The notes: generated by a model from the letters alone, not told the origin. A DNA stretch of 64,000 nucleotides from Acididesulfobacillus acetoxydans (GCF_902729405.1 NZ_LR746496.1:1488001-1552000), one strand, 5' to 3'. Positions 17,139 to 25,886 are shown, counted from the stretch's first letter. Made by a program: numbers and translations.

Positions 17139-19820
17139 GTGGAATGGATCACACTGACGATTGACGGGCGCAGCGTAAGTGTCCCGAAAGGGACCACTGT
17201 TTTGCAAGCCTGCCGGATGAACAATATACCGATTCCCACTCTGTGTCATGATCCGGAACTGACAGCCACCGGATCCTGCCGCCTTTGTATTGTGGAAATA
17301 GAGGGCATGCGCAACCTCCCTCCCTCCTGCGTGACGCAAGCCACGCAAGGTATGGTGGTGCGTACCCGGACCGAAAAAGTGCGGGAAGCGCGTAAAACCA
17401 TTTTGGAACTGCTGGTAGCCAATCATCCGCTGGATTGTATGACCTGTCAGAAGATGGGATCCTGTGATCTGGCTAAATATGCCTATGAATACCAGGTGAC
17501 CGGGGAGGCGTTCTCCGGGGGCGAGCGTCGGCAGCTGCCCATCGATGACAGCAATCCTTTTATTCTTAGAGATCCCAATAAATGCATTCTCTGCGGCAAG
17601 TGTATCCGGGCTTGTGAAGAGGTGCAGGGCCGCAGTGTTCTGGATTTCTCCTACCGCGGCTTCAATACTCAAGTGGGTCCGGCCTTCAATCTGCCCTATG
17701 CGGAGTCGGAGTGCGTTTTCTGCGGTTCCTGTGTTTCCGTCTGCCCGGTCGGGGCCTTGACGGAAAAAGAAATGGTGGGTCAAGGGCGTCCCTGGGAAGT
17801 GAAAAAAGTCCAGACGACTTGTCCCTTCTGCGGGACGGGCTGCAACTTCGATCTCAATGTCAAAGACGGAAAAGTCATCGGCGTGACATCCAATCCCGAG
17901 GCCCCGGTCAACGGGCGCGCCCTCTGTGTCAAGGGCCGTTTCGGCATGGACATGATCCACAGCCCGAACCGTTTGACGACACCGCTCATTAAGAAAGACG
18001 GGGAGTTCGTTGAGGCCAGTTGGGACGAGGCTTTGAGTCTGGTGGCGGAAAAACTGGGAGAGATCAAGGCCCAGTACGGAGCAGACTCCATTGCGGCTCT
18101 CAGTTCGGCTCGCTGCACCAACGAAGAAAATTATCTGATGCAAAAGTTCATGCGCGCGGTGATTGGCACCAATAACGTCGATCACTGCGCCCGGACCTGA
18201 CACGCTCCCACAGTGGCCGGTCTGGCCATTACGTTTGGTTCGGGAGCGATGACGAACTCCATCAACGAGATTCCCCATTCAGAAGTTCTCTTTGTGATCG
18301 GCTCGAATACCACGGAAGCGCATCCGGTCATCGGGGCCAAAATGAAACAAGCGGTGGCCAACGGCGCCAAGCTGATCGTTATTGACCCGCGGCGCATCGA
18401 GTTGGCGGAGATGGCGGATGTCTGGCTTCGGCTGCGCCCCGGTACGGATATTGCCTTGGTGAACGGGATCATGAACATTATTCTCAGCCATGGTTGGGAA
18501 GACAAGGAGTTCATCGCCGAGCGCACGGAGGAGTTCGAGAAGTTCCGTGAGCAAGTGCAGAAATTCCCGCCCGAAGTGGTCAGTAAACTCACCGGAGTGC
18601 CCGTTGAAGAGATGCTGGAGGCCGCGCGCATTTACGCCACAGCCGAACGGGCCCAGATCTTTTACACTTTGGGGATCACCGAGCATACCTGCGGTACGGA
18701 CAATGTCATGACCTTGGCCAATCTGGCCATGCTTACGGGCAATGTCGGCAAGGAGAATTCCGGGGTCAATCCCCTGCGCGGGCAGAACAATGTGCAGGGG
18801 GCCTGTGATATGGGGGCGCTGCCTAACACATTCCCCGGTTACCAGAATGTTACCAGTCCCACTGTCCGGGCCAAGTTTGAAGAGGCCTGGCACGTACCCC
18901 TCAATCCCAAGCCCGGTTTCATGATTCCGGATATGTTTGAAGCCGCCATCAGTAAAGATTTAAGGGCGATGTATATCATGGGTGAGGATCCGGTTCTGAC
19001 TGACGCGGATGCCAACCATGTGCGCCAAGGCTTGGAAACGCTTGACTTCTTGGTCGTCCAGAATATTTTCCTCTCCGAAACGGCGAAACTGGCCGATGTG
19101 GTTCTGCCGGGAGCCAGTTTTGCGGAAAAAAGCGGGACTTTCACCAACACCGAGCGCCGGGTACAGATGGTCAATCAGGCGATAGAACCTCTGGGCCAGG
19201 CGCGGACGGACTGGGAAATTCTCTGCGAGTTGGCGGGGCGCCTCGGATACGCTTTCGATTATGAGTCCCCGGCCGAGATCATGGCGGAAATAGCTTCCCT
19301 GACACCCCAATATGCCGGGATCAGCTTCGAGCGCTTGGGTACCCAGGGCCTGCAGTGGCCGGTTCCCACGGCGGAACATCCGGGCACAAAGTTCCTGCAC
19401 GAAGGAAAATTCTCCCGCGGCAAAGGGCTCTTTATGCCGATCGAGTACCAGCTTCCGGACGAACTTCCGGACGATGAGTATCCGCTCCTTCTCGGCACGG
19501 GGCGCAAGCTTTCCCATTACAATGTGATGACGCGCAACTCGGCAGCCCTGGAGAGCTATTCGCCGGAAGAACTGGCGGAGATGAGCCCGCAAGATGCCGA
19601 GCGGCTGGGAATCAAAGACGGTGAAAGGGTCAAAGTCGCGTCCAGGCGGGGCGAGCTGGAGACGCGGGTTCAGGTCACGGACCGGGTTCCCCCCGGTATG
19701 CTCTGGATGACGTTGCATTACAAAGAGTCACCGGTTAACGTGCTTACTAACGGCGCTTACGATAAAGTCGCGAAAACTTACGAGTACAAAGTGTGTGGAG
19801 TCAAGGTCCGGAAGCTGTAA
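17139..19820 (+). CDS. fdhA: Selenocysteine-containing formate dehydrogenase catalytic subunit
   Basis: Oxidises formate, or reduces CO2, at a Mo/W bis-MGD centre. The reading frame is open for 2.7 kb except for UGA at 18198-18200, which falls in NNVDHCART-U-HAPTVAGLA, the exact selenocysteine place of the family (residue 354). Length with Sec is 893 residues, the length I recall for the Moorella enzyme. N-terminal parts: [2Fe-2S] domain with CRLC, the HxxxC ligand set HPLDCMTC, two [4Fe-4S] clusters (CILCGKCIRAC, CVFCGSCVSVC), then the molybdopterin domain with its own cluster CPFCGTGC and C-terminal MopB domain. GTG 17139 follows AAAGGAG. A GGTCT-loop hairpin follows the UGA. Splitting it into two genes would be an error. 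Confidence 0.95.
18198..18230 (+). promoter_or_regulatory. Selenocysteine UGA with SECIS hairpin of fdhA
   Basis: UGA at 18198-18200 is followed 11 bases later by a 7-bp stem, AGTGGCC (18212-18218) with GGCCATT (18224-18230), one G-U pair included. The apical loop is GGTCT, the same loop bases known from the E. coli fdhF SECIS. The loop begins after 18 intervening bases. Confidence 0.85.
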
Positions 19821-19835
19821 TCCGGACACATTGTC

Positions 19836-19867
19836 AAGGGCACTCTTCCAGCCGGAGGAGTGCCCTT
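19836..19867 (+). terminator. Strong hairpin after fdhA
   Basis: AAGGGCACTC and GAGTGCCCTT pair perfectly and the inner TTCC/GGAG extends the stem to about 14 bp around AGCC. No T-run follows, so it may be an RNA 3'-end stabiliser or a weak terminator. Confidence 0.5.
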
Positions 19868-19978
19868 GGATTCAACGCAGAAGGGGACTGTTCCTGCGGT
19901 TCACGGGTGGCTGTGCGACGGGATGCGACGGGGAGATTTGACCGGTGCTTGTATTGAGCGAAATTATTGCAGTAAACA

Positions 19979-20034
19979 TGGGTGACAACGAATGGTGGTG
20001 CAGTTGTGGGTGACAACGAATGGTGGTGCGGATG
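19979..20034 (+). repeat. 28-bp tandem duplication at the start of the sensor kinase gene
   Basis: TGGGTGACAACGAATGGTGG plus eight more bases occurs twice in a row (19979-20006 and 20007-20034) with three differences at the end. Each unit offers an ATG, but only the second leads into the kinase frame. Confidence 0.8.
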
Positions 20035-21924
20035 TTGTTGTTTCTTCGGAAAGTGAAAGAACATCTTTTTCCTATGCAGATTACAAAGCGCGTCTATGCC
20101 TCCGTCGTCATAGTTGTTATGATACTTGTGCTGTCTCTGGCTTGCCTTCTTCCTTGGGAATACATACAGGTACGGGTTGCTCACCGGTCCAAGGATCTCT
20201 ATTATGTGGCTTCTTTGTTGGAAAGCCGGTTCCCGAAGTCTGTCCATGACATCCTAGCTGAAAGTCAGGCCTTGGGAGCATCACCGGATGAGCAGGCCCG
20301 TGTTCTCAACAAGGTGCTCCAGCCGACCATCGATCACTTGTCAAAGTACTACCCGCAGATGGGTCTCGGTTATTATTCCATCGCTTTAGACCGGGTTTTG
20401 GCGATGGGGCCGCATTTTTCCGCCACCGATTTAAAACCGGTTTCGCACGACAATTCATGTTTTTTGGTCTATCAAACCGGACGTCCGGAGTTCTCCCGGC
20501 AGGACCCAGCGCCGTTTAAGCCGAGGGGGCCGGTTCTCAATGTAGTTTATCCCATCTACCGGAACGGTCAGATTATCGGGCACGCCTGGGCCGACATCGG
20601 GATTAGGGACATTTACCGGGACGTCCGTGGGGCAATCATCCTAATACTCTTGATTGGCCTGGGTGTCCTCATGATGAGCCTGGCCCTCGCCTGGAATTTG
20701 TTCACCCGTCTCAGCAGAGGCTTGCAGGATTTTGCCCGGGCTCTGGCCCTCAACGCCCAGGTTCCGGAAAGCCTATGGCCGGAATTGACTCCCGTGCTGG
20801 AGATTGTCAGGAAGCACACGGACCAGGTTTTTGCGGCCTGCGCCAAGCTCCAGGAAGAGGTGGCGATGCGCGAGGAGACGGAAGCCGAGCTGCGCCAATC
20901 TGAAGAACGTTTTTTCAAAGCTTTCAACGCCAGTCCCAGTATGATGAACATTGTGCGCATAGGCGATTGGCAGATTATCGATGCCAATGAGAGCTTTTTT
21001 TTAGCTACCGGCTGGAGCCGGGCGGAAGTCATCGGCAGGACCGCGGGAGAGCTGAAGATTTGGGCGGATAAGGAAGATGTAGCCCGGTTGAGAGAGGAGA
21101 GCATCCGCAACGGTTCTACCCGAAATCTGGAAACGACTTTTCGCACTAAAAACGAGCGGGTGTTAACAACACTGGTTTCCGCGGAAAGGATCGAGCTCGG
21201 TCAGGAAGTTTGCATTTTGGTCGTCATCAATGATATCAGCGAGCGCAAGCAGATGGAAACGGAAATGCTCAGGCTGGACCGGCTCAACCTCTTGGCAGAG
21301 ATGGCCGCCGGCATCAGCCATGAGGTACGCAATCCCCTGACGACGATCCGCGGCTTCTTGCAGATTCTCAAAGGGAAGAAAGACTGCCAGAGCTACGGTG
21401 AATACTTCAGCCTGATGATTGAGGAATTGGACCGGGCTAACGCGATCATTACCGAATTTCTCTCCATCGGCCGGAACAAGGTGGGAGAGCGCCAAATGCA
21501 CAATCTCAATTCGATTATTGAAGCGCTGACTCCACTGATTCAAGCGGATGCGGTGGGCAATGACAAAAGCGTTGTTCTTGATCTCGGAGACATTCCCGCT
21601 CTCCTCGTGAACGAAAAGGAAATCCGACAGGTCGTTCTCAATTTAGCCCGCAACGGCTTGGAAGCTATGGAAGCCGGAGGAACCCTGACTATTCGTACGT
21701 ACGCCACGGACAGTAAGGTCGTTTTGGCGGTGGCAGACCAGGGCAGCGGGATTAGTCCGGAATGCCTGGAAAAACTGGGCACTCCGTTTTTCACGACGAA
21801 AGAGCAAGGGACGGGTTTGGGACTGGCGGTGTGTTACAGTATCGCGGCAAGACATCAAGCGGAGATCATGGTGGATTCGGACCCGCGGGGAACTGAATTC
21901 CGCGTGTGTTTTGCCTTACCTTAA
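20020..21924 (+). CDS. Membrane PAS sensor histidine kinase, sporulation-kinase type
   Basis: A 634-residue kinase. TM1 is about residues 25-47, followed by an extracytoplasmic domain to about 195, TM2 about 200-222, a PAS domain about 295-400 (FNASPSMMNIVRIGDWQIID), HisKA with the phosphorylated His in ISHEVRNPLTTIRGFLQ, and an HATPase_c domain (NLARNGLEAMEAG, DQGSGIS, GTGLGLAVCYSI). HEVRNPLT plus GFLQ resembles Bacillus KinA-E, which feed Spo0F/Spo0A. No response regulator is adjacent. It is downstream of fdhA, so a formate-linked role cannot be excluded. Start uncertain: ATG 20020, 20032 or 20074. Confidence 0.85.
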   Translation: MVVRMLLFLRKVKEHLFPMQITKRVYASVVIVVMILVLSLACLLPWEYIQVRVAHRSKDLYYVASLLESRFPKSVHDILAESQALGASPDEQARVLNKVLQPTIDHLSKYYPQMGLGYYSIALDRVLAMGPHFSATDLKPVSHDNSCFLVYQTGRPEFSRQDPAPFKPRGPVLNVVYPIYRNGQIIGHAWADIGIRDIYRDVRGAIILILLIGLGVLMMSLALAWNLFTRLSRGLQDFARALALNAQVPESLWPELTPVLEIVRKHTDQVFAACAKLQEEVAMREETEAELRQSEERFFKAFNASPSMMNIVRIGDWQIIDANESFFLATGWSRAEVIGRTAGELKIWADKEDVARLREESIRNGSTRNLETTFRTKNERVLTTLVSAERIELGQEVCILVVINDISERKQMETEMLRLDRLNLLAEMAAGISHEVRNPLTTIRGFLQILKGKKDCQSYGEYFSLMIEELDRANAIITEFLSIGRNKVGERQMHNLNSIIEALTPLIQADAVGNDKSVVLDLGDIPALLVNEKEIRQVVLNLARNGLEAMEAGGTLTIRTYATDSKVVLAVADQGSGISPECLEKLGTPFFTTKEQGTGLGLAVCYSIAARHQAEIMVDSDPRGTEFRVCFALP

Positions 21925-22100
21925 AGTGTCTGTGAGAGGCGAGAAGGCGTGGGTAACCTACGATACGCTCCGGAGAGTCACGGCGCGAAAATCGGCGGCA
22001 TGACAGGGCTTTTTCCGGGAATACTTGTTCACTGGGGATACCGGCGGCTACGACGCACGCAGCCGGCTGTAGACGAATAGGGGAAGAATAGAGTATAGTA

Positions 22101-22175
22101 AAGTAAAGCAGAGTGAAGTAAAGCAGAGTGAAGTAAAGCAGAGTGAAGTAAAGCAGAGTGAAGTAAAGCAGAGTA
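22101..22175. repeat. Five tandem copies of a 15-bp unit
   Basis: AAGTAAAGCAGAGTG is repeated five times without error except the last base of unit five; decayed AAGGAAAGT-like units flank both sides (22090-22210). The unit is a multiple of three, so a spurious open frame exists on the minus strand. The gap 21925-22308 has no other feature I can support. Confidence 0.9.
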
Positions 22176-22308
22176 AAGGAAAGTAGAGTAGAGGAAAGGA
22201 AAGGAAAGGCCTACCGAAGCTTTTCCGCAGCTTTTAAAGTACGGATGTAAAGTGAGCAAAGAGTCGAGTATGGCAGAGGAAAAGGCGAATCCGGAAGGGG
22301 GCAGGTCA

Positions 22309-22563
22309 GTGGAGCCAACAAAGGGTGTTACCATGTATATCTTGCCGCTCTGACCGCACTGTACGCGGGCCAGGCGGTTCTTCGAGTCTCGAGGAATATC
22401 ATGGACGGAAAAGAACATTATCTTTCCGAAAGTCAGGAAAGAGATGCAAGCGCTGACGGACGCCCTGACGGTGCCGGTGACCCGGGTGGGCGACAGGGTG
22501 CTGGTGGGCTTCTCCAGCCGGGAATATGAGGAGGCGTTTGAGAATTACCAGGCCGGATCTTGA
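22309..22563 (+). CDS. Selenocysteine glutaredoxin (UxxC active site)
   Basis: A small thiol-redox protein of 84 residues that is invisible to standard gene finding because its first active-site residue is encoded by UGA (22351-22353). The frame reads GVTMYILPL-U-PHCTRARRF, then GISWTEKNI, LTVPVTRVGDRVLVGF, all in the order of the glutaredoxin fold: active-site CxxC here UPHC, cis-proline segment VPVT, and GDxxxxGF near the end. UGA falls exactly where the first Cys belongs. GTG 22309 lies 7 bases after GGGGG; ATG 22333 or ATG 22270 are alternatives. It overlaps the mobA start. Sec-containing glutaredoxins are known from a few clostridia. Expected role: fast thiol-disulfide exchange in the cytoplasm. 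Confidence 0.82.
22351..22380 (+). promoter_or_regulatory. UGA codon and putative SECIS hairpin of the glutaredoxin
   Basis: UGA 22351-22353, then GGGCC (22367-22371), loop AGGC, GGTTC (22376-22380), a 5-bp stem with two G-U pairs. The loop starts after 18 intervening bases, the same distance as in fdhA. The stem is weak and its loop lacks the GGTCT of fdhA, so the structure is less certain than the UGA reading. Confidence 0.5.
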
Positions 22564-23161
22564 AGGGAGCCAAGCGTTCCCTCTGCCTGCCACGGGAATC
22601 TTCTTGGCGGGCGGAACTAATTCGCGAATGGGGCGTAACAAAGCGTTTTTGGAATTCGGGGGTAAACCGCTGGTCGAACGAAGTCTGGCCGTTTTGAGTT
22701 CTGTTTTCGAAGAAGTACTGATCAGCAGCAATGAGCCCGCCCTTTATCAGGCTTATGGGGTCCGGGTCGTTCAGGATCAAGTCTCGGGGAAGGGTCCTTT
22801 GGCGGGCCTGGCCGCGGGCCTGGGGGCCGCCCGTTTTGACGCCGCTTTTTTTACTGCCTGCGATATGCCCTTTGTTCGGGAGGAGCTGATTCGCTATCTT
22901 TGGCGGAGTCTGCCGGGCTACGAAATTGTCGTGCCCCGGGCGGGCGAAGTAGTTCATCCTTTGCACGCTTTTTACCGGAAGAGCTGCCTGCCGGCGATGG
23001 AGGAAAATCTGCGGGCGGGCCGGTATAAGATCATCGCCTTTTATTCCTCTTGCCGGGTGCGGTATGTTCTGGCAGAGGAGCTCCAGGCTTTCGGCGACGC
23101 AGCCAAGATGTTGGCCAATGTCAACACTCCCGAGGAATGGGCGGCCCTGGTGGGGAACTAG
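22526..23161 (+). CDS. mobA: Molybdenum cofactor guanylyltransferase MobA
   Basis: Joins GMP to molybdopterin to give the bis-MGD cofactor that FdhA needs. GIFLAGGTNSRMGRNKAFLEF is the nucleotide-binding signature, with RMG and K typical, and TACDMPFVR holds the metal-binding Asp. About 211 residues, usual length. The start is unclear: ATG 22526 has a poor site, TTG 22538 lies behind GAGGAGG, and both overlap the glutaredoxin gene, implying coupled translation. It ends 4 bases inside the convergent fdhD. Confidence 0.93.
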   Translation: MRRRLRITRPDLEGSQAFPLPATGIFLAGGTNSRMGRNKAFLEFGGKPLVERSLAVLSSVFEEVLISSNEPALYQAYGVRVVQDQVSGKGPLAGLAAGLGAARFDAAFFTACDMPFVREELIRYLWRSLPGYEIVVPRAGEVVHPLHAFYRKSCLPAMEENLRAGRYKIIAFYSSCRVRYVLAEELQAFGDAAKMLANVNTPEEWAALVGN

Positions 23162-23946
23162 GTGGCAGCGGTGATGATGCGCTGGGGAGCGGTGTAGATA
23201 TTCAAATGCTCATTGCGGGCAAAACCGATCACCGTGATGTTTAAATCGCGGGCCAGAGTCAGTGCCAAATCGGTGGGGGCGGAACGCGCCACAAGAATGG
23301 GAAGATTCATCTTCGCCACTTTCAGGAGAATTTCGGAGGAGACCCGGCCGCTGAAAAAGATCACATGGTCCGCCAAGTCGATTTTGGCCCGGAAGGCTTG
23401 ACCGAACAGTTTGTCGAAAACGTTGTGGCGGCCGATGTCATAGCTAGTAAACAGGATTCGGCCCCGAAAAGCCAAACCGCCGTTATGAACTCCCCCAGTG
23501 GCTCGGAAGAGCGGCTGAGTTTGCAGATGGGCGGCATAAGCATGAGCGTCTGCCAAGGAAATGACAGCGGCGGAGGCCTGGGGCTTTGCCAGTCTGGCAT
23601 CGTTGGCGAAAGCGAAGGAGGCCCGGCTCTTGCCGCAACAGGCGGAGAGAAAGCGTTTGCTCATCACTTCTTCTTCCGGAGCGCGGTTTTTTCCCTTGAC
23701 GAAAACCGCTTTGTCCCAGGGATCGTAGGCAATGGCAATCAGATCATCGAACTCGCGGATAAACCCCTCGCTGAGCAGAAAGCCCAGAGCCAACTCCTCG
23801 ATTTGGGCGGGGGAACAGAGCAGGGTCACTATTTCCTCATTGTTGAAATAAAGGGTTAGAGGGGTTTCCAGGACGACCGCATCTTCGGTTTCTTCGGCTT
23901 TCGCCCCATTGGCTCTGATGATTGGGACCATGACAGTTTCAGACAT
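23158..23946 (-). CDS. fdhD: Formate dehydrogenase sulfurtransferase FdhD
   Basis: Needed for formate dehydrogenase activity: it passes sulfur from a desulfurase to the Mo/W centre. 262 residues with the FdhD marks LGFLLSEGFI, TGGVHNGGL, DIGRHNVFDKLFG and SGRVSSEI. The cysteine motif is SACCGKS, two adjacent Cys in place of the CxxC of E. coli. Convergent with mobA, overlapping by four bases. ATG follows TAGGAGGG on the minus strand. A perfect palindrome TATTGTACAATA lies just upstream (23980-23991). Confidence 0.95.
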   Translation of the reverse strand: MSETVMVPIIRANGAKAEETEDAVVLETPLTLYFNNEEIVTLLCSPAQIEELALGFLLSEGFIREFDDLIAIAYDPWDKAVFVKGKNRAPEEEVMSKRFLSACCGKSRASFAFANDARLAKPQASAAVISLADAHAYAAHLQTQPLFRATGGVHNGGLAFRGRILFTSYDIGRHNVFDKLFGQAFRAKIDLADHVIFFSGRVSSEILLKVAKMNLPILVARSAPTDLALTLARDLNITVIGFARNEHLNIYTAPQRIITAAT

Positions 23947-23979
23947 TTACCCTCCTAAAATTAGTATTTTTTCAAGTTA

Positions 23980-23991
23980 TATTGTACAATA
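23980..23991. promoter_or_regulatory. 12-bp palindrome upstream of fdhD
   Basis: TATTGTACAATA lies 34 bases before the fdhD ATG. On the minus strand TTGTAC could also serve as a -35 with a poor -10 (TACTAA) 17 bp on. Operator or promoter, undecided. Confidence 0.35.
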
Positions 23992-24004
23992 AAAAGCAGG
24001 TATA

Positions 24005-24120
24005 GTGAACTCGTTCAGCTTAAGTTGAACATCGAGACGTCGCTGGGGGAGTCTACCCCCACCGAAGCAACGGGGGAACCACTCCCACTTGTAGAAGTGG
24101 GAGTCTCACGGGTGGATAAA
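24005..24120 (+). repeat. Hairpin repeat copy B, intergenic
   Basis: The fullest copy: GTGAACTCGTTCAGC start, hairpins GTTCAGC-TTAA-GTTGAAC, TGGGGG-AGTCTA-CCCCCA and CTCCCACTT-GTAG-AAGTGGGAG, and the end GTGGGAGTCTCACGGGTGG. A further hairpin, CCTGGCT-TT-AGCCAGG within CTGAACC/GGTTCAG, follows at about 24162-24195 and may belong to the same element. Confidence 0.8.
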
Positions 24121-24283
24121 AGTCTCTGGCTATGATTAAAAGGCTTAGCCGCATGCCCCTGTCCTGAACCTGGCTTTAGCCAGGGGAAGGTTCAGTATTC
24201 AAGGCCTGGGGATCCGGACCTGAACAGTCACCTCCAGTCAGTCGGTGAGCGGTCGGGGTAGTTGGGAAGATGGGGTGCCGAGC

Positions 24284-24622
24284 GTGAAGAAAATTGAGGG
24301 AATTATCCGTCCCGGTAAACTGGAAAGCCTGCTGGACGAGTTGGAACATTGCGGAGTCAGCGGTCTGACGGTGTCACAGGTCATGGGTCACGGCAAACAG
24401 AAGGGTTATGCCGAACTTTACCGGGGTAAAGAAATCCGGGTGCGCCTCCTGCCCAAGGTCAAAGTGGAAACGGTCGTGGCGGACGCTCAGGTGGCTCAGG
24501 TTGTAGAAACTTTTCTTAGGGCGGCGCGCACCGGAGAAGTGGGGGATGGGAAAATCTTCATCAGCCCGGTTGAGCAAGTGATTCAAATTCGAAATGGAGT
24601 GAGGGATGAGGAGGCTCTCTGA
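24284..24622 (+). CDS. Nitrogen regulatory protein PII (GlnB/GlnK family)
   Basis: Trimeric signal protein of 112 residues, the exact family length. It senses 2-oxoglutarate, ATP and ADP. Clear marks: VKKIEGIIRPGKLESLL start, MGHGKQKGYAELYRGKE T-loop with the Tyr that is uridylylated in some relatives, and AARTGEVGDGKIFISPVEQ. GTG 24284 gives the standard N terminus; the upstream in-frame ATG at 24245 adds 13 unlikely residues. No amtB or glnA is adjacent; it sits among molybdopterin genes, so its partner here is unknown. Confidence 0.92.
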   Translation: MKKIEGIIRPGKLESLLDELEHCGVSGLTVSQVMGHGKQKGYAELYRGKEIRVRLLPKVKVETVVADAQVAQVVETFLRAARTGEVGDGKIFISPVEQVIQIRNGVRDEEAL

Positions 24623-24769
24623 AAGCAAGATAATCGCAAATAGTTTGCTCCAAAACTGGAATCCTACGGTGTAGAACTATGGTGACCAGGCAAGTGCCGG
24701 CGGGTACTCGGGTAGTGTTGGAAACGGCGCTATCTCCTGTGGGAAAGGAGTCTGTATACAAGGCGGAAG

Positions 24770-24799
24770 ACCCGCGGTATTTCAGACCGCGGGTTTTTT
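24770..24799 (+). terminator. Rho-independent terminator in the moaA leader
   Basis: ACCCGCGGT, loop ATTTCAG, ACCGCGGGT and six Ts, a textbook terminator. It lies 100 bases before the moaA start and after about 150 bases with further pairing such as CTCC/GGAG. It either ends the PII transcript or is the expression platform of an attenuator for moaA. I could not match the leader to the Moco riboswitch consensus. Confidence 0.8.
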
Positions 24800-24800
24800 G

Positions 24801-24837
24801 TTCATCCAATCGTGAGGCTCCCACTGAACGAGTTCAC
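24801..24837 (-). repeat. Hairpin repeat copy C, minimal and inverted
   Basis: On the minus strand it reads GTGAACTCGTTCA then GTGGGAGCCTCACGATTGG and ATGAA: both ends of copies A and B with almost all the middle missing. Confidence 0.7.
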
Positions 24838-24898
24838 TTCCGTTCTTTTTGCAGCAAAATGGGAAATGATCTGGGCACCGGGCAAGGGGGAATGTGGG

Positions 24899-25870
24899 AT
24901 GCAGGACCAATATCAAAGGAAAATTGAATACCTGCGTATTTCGGTAACGGACCGCTGCAATTTACGCTGTCAATACTGTATGCCGGCAGAAGGGATACCT
25001 TGGATTCCGCATGAGAGGATTTTGTCCTTTGAAGAAATTCTGCGCCTGATGGCTGTCAGTACGCATTTGGGCTTTAGGCGTTTTCGGGTGACAGGGGGTG
25101 AACCCCTCGTGCGTAAAGGAATCGTAGAGTTCCTGGAGCAGGCGTCCCATCTGCCCGGAGTCGAGGATCTAATGCTCACGACCAACGGAATATTCTTGCC
25201 GGAGACGGCGTTTGCACTCAAAGCGGCCGGCGTTAACCGGGTGAATATCAGCCTGGACACGTTGGACCCGCTGCGTTACAAGGAGATCACGCGCGGCGGG
25301 GATGTCCGCCAAGCGCTCCAAGGAGTCTTTCGTTCTCTCGAAGCCGGACTTGAGCCGGTCAAGCTCAACGTTGTCGTTGTGCGCAGTCTCAACCTGGACG
25401 AATTGCCGCGCTTTTTGGACCTGGCCGAAAACTATCCGCTGAACGTGCGTTTTATCGAACTGATGCCGATTGGCACCGGCTCCGAACGGCGGAACGACTT
25501 CGTTCCCATTGACGAGATGATCCAACTTCTGGGATTGGCAAAAGCGCCCCAGGCTCAAGATGTTGCCGGGGGAGGACCGGCAGAATACTTGCGGCCCGCG
25601 GGATTCCAAGGGAGCATCGGGTTTATCAGTGCTCTCAGCCGGCATTTTTGCCACACCTGTAACAGGGTGCGTTTGACTGCGGATGGGAAATTGAGGCCCT
25701 GCCTGCACAGCAGTTATGAAGTGGACCTGCTTTCAGCCCTGCGTTCCGGCAAATCGGACGCCGAATTGTTGGACATTTTCGCGCGCGCCGTCTGGAGCAA
25801 ACCGGCCGAACACCACATGAACGAACAGGCGTGGCAGGACAAGCGCTACATGTCGCAGATCGGAGGCTAA
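24899..25870 (+). CDS. moaA: GTP 3',8-cyclase MoaA
   Basis: Radical SAM enzyme for the first step of molybdopterin synthesis. The SAM cluster motif is CNLRCQYC (residues about 20-27) and the C-terminal cluster ligands are CHTCNRVRL and the later LRPCLHS Cys. [11 protein letters not shown] is typical. 323 residues. ATG 24899 follows AAGGGGG; an earlier start at 24812 would run through the repeat at 24801-24837. Followed by moaC after 16 bases. The extreme C terminus ends MSQIGG, with the GG tail needed for catalysis in MoaA. Confidence 0.96.
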   Translation: MQDQYQRKIEYLRISVTDRCNLRCQYCMPAEGIPWIPHERILSFEEILRLMAVSTHLGFRRFRVTGGEPLVRKGIVEFLEQASHLPGVEDLMLTTNGIFLPETAFALKAAGVNRVNISLDTLDPLRYKEITRGGDVRQALQGVFRSLEAGLEPVKLNVVVVRSLNLDELPRFLDLAENYPLNVRFIELMPIGTGSERRNDFVPIDEMIQLLGLAKAPQAQDVAGGGPAEYLRPAGFQGSIGFISALSRHFCHTCNRVRLTADGKLRPCLHSSYEVDLLSALRSGKSDAELLDIFARAVWSKPAEHHMNEQAWQDKRYMSQIGG

Positions 25871-25886
25871 AGATTGGAGGACAAAG

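Noticed and set aside
18182-19820. Separate second molybdopterin oxidoreductase gene
   Set aside because: The frame is the same as upstream and the break is a Sec codon, so it is one gene.
22101-22175. Possible CRISPR array
   Set aside because: Units are directly adjacent with no spacers and are 15 bp; no cas genes.
22029-22418. Minus-strand frame with repeated HSALL units
   Set aside because: It is the 15-bp tandem repeat read in frame; it overlaps the glutaredoxin and has no homologous look.
24679-24927. Small plus-strand gene between PII and moaA
   Set aside because: It runs through a perfect terminator and a repeat element and resembles no family.
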